Positions 57,719 through 64,000 of a stretch of DNA of 64,000 nucleotides are shown one piece after another. Origin of the DNA: Aurelia coerulea (Eukaryota; Cnidaria; Scyphozoa; Semaeostomeae; Ulmaridae). The DNA is taken from NCBI GenBank assembly GCA_039566865.1, contig CM076948.1:12969001-13033000 (forward strand), read 5' to 3'. The number at the start of each line of letters is the position of its first letter. The first letter of the stretch is position 1. The notes below the pieces were generated by a model, which had not been told where the DNA came from, made no database searches, and saw nothing but the letters and a program-made list of their open reading frames with translations. The translations under genes and the position numbers were made by a program.

Positions 57719-59566
57719 CCTATGAAGGACCTATGAAACTGGCTTGGTATCGTCCTCCTGATGTGTCGTTTGATGACCTCGAGAAAACCTTGCAGTTTCT
57801 TGACAAGGAAGGGAAGGAGATCATCATTTTGGGTGACACTAATTGTGACATCTTGCCTAACTATTCTTCTTCGCAACTTAGCAAGGACATCAATCTCCCA
57901 TCGCACTCAAATCGATTATTACAAATGTATAATCTTTTCGGTTTTCACCAGCTGATAGAGACTGCCACTAGAGAAACTACTACATCCTCTACCCTAATAG
58001 CTCATGTTGCTACTACAAACAAATCAAATATTGTAGTATCAGGCGTTCACCATATTGGCCTGAGCGACCATTATTTGGTCTATGGTGTCAGAAAATTTCG
58101 TGGTTCTCTAAAGAAGCAGCATAAGAGTATTTCAACAAGGAGTATGACAAATTTTGACAAAAGTGAATTTTTGAATGACTTGCTTTCAGTGGATTGGAAG
58201 GGTATTGTTTCCAATACTGACGACATTAATGTCGTCGTTGAACATTGGTCCAATATATTTTCACTTATTTTAGAGAAGCATGCTTCTATGCGCAATAAAC
58301 GGGTGTCCGAAATATTTTCCCCTTGGCTCACAAAAGAGTTTCGGAAGTTGTCTGCCAGTCGCGATAAGCTTCGTAAGCAAGCCGTGCGTTCTAAATCTGA
58401 AATTCTACAGCAGGCATATAGGCAGTTGAGAAACAAGGTAAATAAATTAAATAGCAAAAATAACTGATTACTCATCAAAAATAATACATCTATCGCCATA
58501 GAAAAACGAAACTAAACGTATCGGGCCGTGCCCTTCGTCAATAAATTAAACCTTGACTTGAAACGTGAGTTTTTTACAAATAAGATTACCTCTTATCAGC
58601 GTGATCTTAAAAGTACTTGGAAAGTTATTAACCAGGTTATAAACAAAAAATCTAAGACCACAAATATCTCATCTCTCAGTATTGATGGAAATACAGTCCT
58701 AGTTGGTAAAGGTATCGCAGAATCAATGAATGAATTCTTCTGCAATGTTGGCAATAAACTCAGCAGCAAAATACCGCACAAGAAAAATCCTCTTTTAGAA
58801 AATGAATATTCAGTTAACGAAAATAAATCCCAGTTTCATTTCCAGCCGATAGGTATTCGGCAGGTTGAAAAGGCTCTAGACAAATTCAAATCATCGATGG
58901 GATTTGGTACTGATGGGATTGCTAATTTCTTTCTGAAAGCTGGTCTCCCGGTCATAGCTGAGTCCCTTTGCGACATTTTCAATCTATCTCTAGCAACTGG
59001 GAGCTTTCCCAATTCATGGAAGGTTGCGAGAGATGATCGCTCTAACTACAGACCATTATCGTTGCTCCCTTTCTTGTCTAGAGTGTTCGAAAAGCTGGTT
59101 TACAACCAGGTTTACGAATACTTGGATAGAAACAAGCTCCTTTTCTCGCACCAGTCTGGCTTCAGGTCTTTGCACTCTGTGGTTACTTGTTTATTAAATA
59201 GCACTGACGATTGCATTGGTATGTAAATATGGATAACGGGAAATACACTGCGATGGTATTTATCGACCTAAAAAAAGCTTTTGATACCGTTGATCATCAA
59301 ATTTTACTTGCGAAACTAAAAAAATATGGCATAGATGGTCATGAGCATTCTTGGTTTACGTCCTATCTGCAAAACCGACGTCAATTCTGCAAGGTTAATG
59401 GCACATCCTCAAGTTTACAAAAGGTTGATTGCGGAGTGCCACAGGGTTCATGTCTTGGTCCACTCCTTTTTCTAATTTATATTAACGATCTCCCTATGTC
59501 TCTCCGTAAATGCAATGTGACAATGTATGCTGATGACACAAGTATTTCACATTCTGCGAAAAATAT
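57719..59566 (+). pseudogene. CR1-like LINE, plus strand, left part
   Basis: 5'-truncated in the endonuclease (LAWYRPPDVSFDDLEKTLQF, GDTNCDIL, GLSDHYLVYGVRKF). A 95-bp insertion between two copies of aataaattaaa lies near 58451-58545. The reverse transcriptase then has NYRPLSLLPFLSRVFEKLV, SGFRSLHSVVTCLL, a frameshift near 59215, FIDLKKAFDTVDHQILL, GVPQGSCLGPLLFLIYINDLP and MYADDTSISHSAKNI. There the minus-strand LINE begins. The plus-strand reading resumes at about 63938. Same family as the 4521-8122 element. Confidence 0.88.
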
Positions 59567-60731
59567 CATTTTTTTTCATTTAATTTTCATTTTAAATTAT
59601 TTATACACAAAAACCCTTCAGCTAACAAACGCAATACTTGAATAAGAAAATAAATATCCTAATTACATTAATATAGTCTATATACAGTTAAAGCAAAATC
59701 ATGTACAGTAATCTATGTAGTAGCAGCTGCTCTTCCAGGGCGTCGTGTTTTAGTTTGTGTTCAGCTCATATAATAACTTTTCAATTGTTTTTTGAATCTA
59801 CTAAGTGTAGGGAGCTCTCTGATATTGATGGGTATATTGTTCCAAGTTTTCAGAGCCGAATAGTGAAAGCCTTTCTTGACATATTCAAGATTATTTCTTG
59901 GGATTTGTAGGTCCCTGCAATTCCTTGTTCTGTAGTTGGAATGCTGGGTCCTATGATGGTATTTACCCCAAAGGCTTTCGGGACATTGCCTGTTGATTAT
60001 TTTATATGTCATAACTGATCGATCAAAGTTTATTAGTTGTTCAACGGTCAACCAATTATGAGACAAATTGTCTTTTAGTCTGGCCTTATCAATAATCGAA
60101 CGGGCTCTGTCCTGCAGACGTTGGAGGGTATTCAATTTTGATTTAGGAAGACTCCCCCAAATAACATTGGCGTATCGCAGATGGCTTTCTACAAGTGCAC
60201 GGTACACATGCTCCAGCTGGGATTGGGAAATGAGATTTTTCAATTTTTCTAGTGACTTAAGACCGCCACTAATCTTCCCTTTCACTTTGTTGAATTGTTC
60301 ATCCCAGTTTAGCCCTTCATCCACAATAACCCCCAGTGATTTAGTCTTCACCACACGCTTAATTTCTGAATTGTTAAGATTCAGTGGTTCTGAGATTTCA
60401 ACCTTATTTGTCCTCCGTGGATGGCCAATGATCATGTATTCAGTTTTTTTCGGGTTGGCACTTAACTTGTTTATCCGCATCCATTCCGAGATGTTTCTTA
60501 ATTCTTTGTGGGCATATGTAATTAGATCATCGACGTTACTAGATGTTAATGTAACATGTGTGTCATCTGCATACATACTAGCCCTAGACAATTCTAAGCA
60601 TTTTTCAAAGTCATTAAGGTAGATTATAAATAGGAGTGGTCCCAAGCAGGATCATTGAGGTACACCACATGTTACCAATCTAGCCCCCGACTGTTGTCCA
60701 TTAACTGAGCAGAATTTTTTCTACCACTTAA

Positions 60732-61614
60732 CCCTATTTTTACCGGGGGGGGCGTTTTTCGCCCCCCTATCGGATTTTTTTCAATAGCTCCCAAACGATG
60801 CTACCTACAATGCTGAAACGCCTTGACTTTTCCTAAAATTTAGTTGGCAATCAGAAAATAGAACTTTCAAGACCTATTGTTCGACCACGTGACCACCACA
60901 TGCCCATATTTGGAGAGTGGTCACAAAGAAAGTCTCTAAAACGGCTCTAATTTCTTTCTTTGTTACTAAATCTCAACAATATATATACCATTCGATTCGT
61001 CTCAGTGAGTGCTTTCATTTGATATATAATTTATTCATATTTGCTGACATCAGCATTTTATTATTTCTATGACGTCATCAATCTTTATGACGTCATATTC
61101 CTAATGAATGAGTAATTTTTGCATGCAAAACTGATGGAATTACCTCAAATATCGATGAAGGTACTTGATTTCATCAATAATATGCGAAATTAATGGTTTT
61201 AAATCATAATTATTGAGCAAACAATTTTGCATTGAATCAAAATTTCATTATTTAGTTAGCTAATTTATTAGAAACCAAAAATATTTACATGAAATCATAT
61301 AAAACTACAAATTAATGGTGTCAAGCAGGTATTTGGATGGTTTTTTGCCAATTTTATTAAGCTATTTGCTAATAATGGGCTCTTTTTTGCAAATTGCTCA
61401 ATTTTCACAAAATTTGCATTGTTTTTGGTTGCCTAGCAACCAATCATGTGACTACTGATTGATTGATGCTATTTTTAGATTCTCCTTTGTTCAATTATGA
61501 CACAGTGCAAGTTTCATTGTCATAGCTGTTATACTTGCGGAGAAAAACAGGGGGGGGGGGGCGAAAAACGCCCCCCGGTAGAAAATCACTTTTTTTTACC
61601 CAGTTAAAATAGGG
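60732..61614. mobile_element. 883-bp piggyBac-like MITE with GC hairpin ends
   Basis: TTAA on both sides (60728-60731 and 61615-61618) and termini CCCTATTTTTA / inverse AAAATAGGG, fitting piggyBac. Close to each end is the palindrome ggggggcgtttttcgcccccc (left) or its a-looped inverse ggggggcgaaaaacgcccccc (right), which can fold into a very stable hairpin. The interior is AT-rich with tgacgtcat boxes near 61072 and 61088. No transposase. Confidence 0.88.
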
Positions 61615-62233
61615 TTAAGAAGGACGTGAACCATTCTCCTGAACTTGCCCTGATACCGAGTGCACCTAACTTTTTTATCAGTATTGTATGATCTACGGTA
61701 TCAAACGCCTTTTTTAAATCAAGAAATATGGCCAAATTGAGCTGTTTTTTATCCATATTGTCATACCAGCAATCAGTACCGTTTATCAGGGATGTTACAG
61801 TGGAATACAGTTTTCGAAAAGCAGATTGATTTGGTGTCAATACTTTGTTAGTTATGAGATAATCAATGAGCTGATCGTGAACTATTCTTTCCAACATCCT
61901 AGAAAAAACTGAGATGACCGAGATCGGCCTATAATTGTTTCCATCCCTTTTTGAACCTGCTTTAAAAATTGGTGTGACTCTTGCTAATTTCTAGATATCT
62001 GGGAAGACACCATACTTCAATGACGAGTTGAAAACCATGGTTAGTGGCTTCCAAATGAAGTCTGCTGCATCTTTAATTAGCATAGTGGGGATCTTGTCTG
62101 GGCCTGGTGCTTTGCCATTTTTCAGTTGCTTTATGGCGTTCAGCACATATGTTTCATGAATGGGTTCAAATGTCATTTTGTTCTGTTGAATTTTGATATG
62201 CTTGAGAGAATCATCATCAGGCCTAGACTCTAA

Positions 62234-63003
62234 AGCCCTGGCAAAACGACTGGACTTTTGCACTGAACATTCACTGGACATTGCTAGCAATGTTCAGAGT
62301 CTGAACATCAAGAAAATTTAGGTTGTGGCAAAACGACTGAACATTGTCCAGTGAACATTTGCTGGGCAACAGAAATGCGCCAACTTTTTTGGCTCAAGAA
62401 TTCAGTTTGAGAATTTTTGGGCATACTCAACAGAGCATCAGGGAGCTAGAAATATTCTTTTGATTTTGTTTGTGGCTTTATTCACGTCGTTCTTTCTGCC
62501 ATCAAAATTCTGACATTAAGAAACAAGTTTGTTTACATAGGTCGTAAACAAAAAGATTGTCAGCCATTGTTTTCACTATTCTTCCAAGATAAAACGGGAG
62601 AAAAGCCATAGAGACTAAAGGCAATGGCTACAGATACTATGAATAAATGAGAGTATTTGTAAATAACATGAAAGAGTTGACAATGGAGGACAGTTTAGCT
62701 TGGAATGAAAAGATGTGAATGAAATCGTCCACCGTTTCGTTGCAATGTGCGTGCGCAAACTGGACAAATGTCCAGTGGAGTGGCAAAACGACTGAACATT
62801 TTCCCACAACATCTTAAAACAAAAGAAATTTGATTTTGTCCACTGAACATTTTTGACAGCCTTCAAAATCAACTGAACAACGCACAACATCGCTGAACAC
62901 GACTGAACAAGACTGGACAAGGTGGCAAAACGACGCAACATTTTACGCTGAACATTTGTCCAGTGCATGTCCAGTGCAAATGTCCAGTCGTTTTGCCGGG
63001 GCT
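62234..63003. mobile_element. 770-bp Harbinger-like MITE
   Basis: Inverted termini AGCCC(T/C)GGCAAAACGACTGG, with tgcactg(a/g)acat repeats inward, flanked by TAA (62231-62233 and 63004-63006), the TWA-type duplication of PIF/Harbinger. Many copies of gaacattttgtcca-type words inside. It splits the minus-strand LINE between KLASKL and ESRPDDDS. Confidence 0.82.
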
Positions 63004-63937
63004 TAACTTGCTAGCAAGTTTCGGTCCTATGGTGGTAAAATGATGATTAGGTGCTTCAGCTATATCCTTTTCTTTTGTAATTGTTTTCCCCTCAACATCT
63101 AAGCTCGAAATTTCTGTTGAAGGAGCTGCTTTGTCCAGTACCATATTAATAACCTGCCACATTCTTTTTGGATCTCCCTTGTTTTCTTCAATTAACCCAA
63201 GATAATGCGATTGTACTGCATCTCGAATTTTTTGTGTTACTTTGTTACGGAGATGCTTATATGTGTTCCACTTTTCAGGAGATGTTTTCGTCGCTTTCTT
63301 AGCTGCATTCCTCTCTTTCATTAGTTTCCTAATGTCTGGGGTTATCCAAGGAGTAGAAGTGTTACCTACTCTCCTCTTTTTCAAGGGTGCATGGATATCT
63401 AAAACCGACTCAAAATCTCCTGAAAAGTGGTAGCCATATTATCAGGATTATCAGCATAAGAGCTTAGGATGGTTTCCCAATCTATCTGCTGCAAGTCGTT
63501 GCGAAACGATGTCCTGTCATAATTGCTCAGAGTTCGAGTCTCCAAAACTTTTGGTTTCTTATTTTTGACTCGCCAGGCATTCACTTTCCTTATTCCGTAC
63601 ACCAGATAGTGGTCAACCATCCCCAACTCTAGAACTTCTGCCTGCCTTCAATATATATTTTGAGCTCGTTGTTGAGAAATGGTCTATTAGCGTTTTACTG
63701 ATATTTTGTTCGTTGCGCTCATTTGTCGTTACAGCTACTCGAGTATAGCCTTTAATCAGTTGTTCAAGCTGGTACTCCGAGTAAATTGCTTTCAATTTTT
63801 TTGCGTTTGAGCTTTGGTTATTTTTGAAATCGCAGTTTGTATCCCCGACAAATATAATCTCTTTGCCATCTCGATCTAGATCTTTCAAAACTTCCCTAAG
63901 GTTTTCGAATGCGGCATCTTCTGCTGTTGGACGAATT

Positions 63938-64000
63938 GAATGACACTGAATTGTGATCTCGATCGGCTAAAGGAATGGTTACAAGGGAACAAACTGTCAC
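63938..64000 (+). pseudogene. CR1-like LINE, plus strand, right part (continues beyond the window)
   Basis: Reads ELNDTELNCDLDRLKEWLQG then NKLS, the segment expected right after SHSAKNI at 59566 in the related intact element (compare DIEKWLQGNKLSLN at 7190-7230). This shows that 59567-63937 is an insertion into one LINE. Confidence 0.8.

Larger units (their letters stand above)
59567..63937 (-). pseudogene. LINE on the minus strand, nested in the plus-strand LINE
   Basis: Read from 63937 down: RPTAEDAAFENLREVL, GKEIIFVGDTNCDF, DHYLVYGIRK, then (63384-62870) HAPLKKRRV...WITPDIRKLM, a 770-bp MITE, 62230-61990 FEPIHETYVLNAIKQLKNGK and APGPDKIPTMLI, 61897-61620 SAFRKLYSTVTSLI and FLDLKKAFDTVDHTILI. 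A piggyBac-like MITE follows, then FCSVNGQQSG, a TGA (60652-60654) inside the VPQGS motif, and from 60645 GPLLFIIYLNDFEKCL, MYADDTHVTLT and the C-terminal region to 59761. The short A-rich tail is near 59570. Same family as 21977-23150. Confidence 0.88.

Overview
The window looks like non-coding and transposon-rich animal DNA. It is AT-rich, has spliced exons, and carries many non-LTR retrotransposons (LINEs), several DNA transposons with clear target-site duplications (TSDs), a tRNA-derived SINE and long tandem repeats. A cnidarian (anthozoan-like) host is my best guess from the mix of LINE, PIF/Harbinger, hAT and SWIM-type transposase families. That is inference; no rRNA or mitochondrial marker is present to test it. 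Most open frames here are shadows or transposon debris. Layout: (1) 515-9393, minus strand: the most interesting locus. A split gene starts with a Cys4 zinc-ribbon exon (9025-9212) and a 169-nt exon (8484-8652). It then runs through a long series of 33-nt (sometimes 30-nt) mini-exons, all phase 1 to phase 1. Fifteen near-identical mini-exons sit in a 174-176 bp tandem array (about 840-3590) and encode an 11-residue Ser/Thr/Ala-rich repeat. More diverged mini-exons flank the array on both sides. A 3.6 kb CR1-like LINE (4521-8122) lies in one intron. (2) 9.4-20.9 kb: no recognisable complete gene. It holds a 1.9 kb inverted-repeat element, a hAT-like element containing a second hAT-like element (both with perfect 8-bp TSDs), a 0.5 kb tandem duplication that copies a candidate first exon, and a 3.9 kb foldback element whose arms are a 95-bp minisatellite. 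(3) 20.9-31.1 kb: a 4.8 kb foldback element with 9-bp TSD and 31-bp terminal repeats, a SINE, and a second large palindrome carrying a mariner-type MITE and a hAT element. The palindrome's other arm preserves the empty site of each insertion. (4) 31-38 kb: LINE fragments and a 350-bp satellite interrupted by a LINE. (5) 38.1-43.5 kb, minus strand: two adjacent decayed reading frames. One is a protein kinase joined to a Cys/Asp-x-His peptidase-like domain; the other is a MULE-like transposase with a SWIM zinc finger and a C-terminal Cys-rich tail. (6) 45-50 kb: a MITE, a recent 1.93 kb tandem duplication and an inverted satellite array. (7) 50.6-57.3 kb: a minus-strand LINE interrupted by a hAT-like MITE and by a nearly complete PIF/Harbinger transposon (DDE transposase plus SANT/trihelix-like protein). 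(8) 57.3-64 kb: a plus-strand CR1-like LINE split by a minus-strand LINE, which itself carries a piggyBac-like MITE (TTAA) and a Harbinger-like MITE (TAA). How they act together: only the minus-strand mini-exon gene looks like a host gene still under constraint. The rest is a layered record of insertions, and many layers can be ordered because target-site duplications or empty sites survive.
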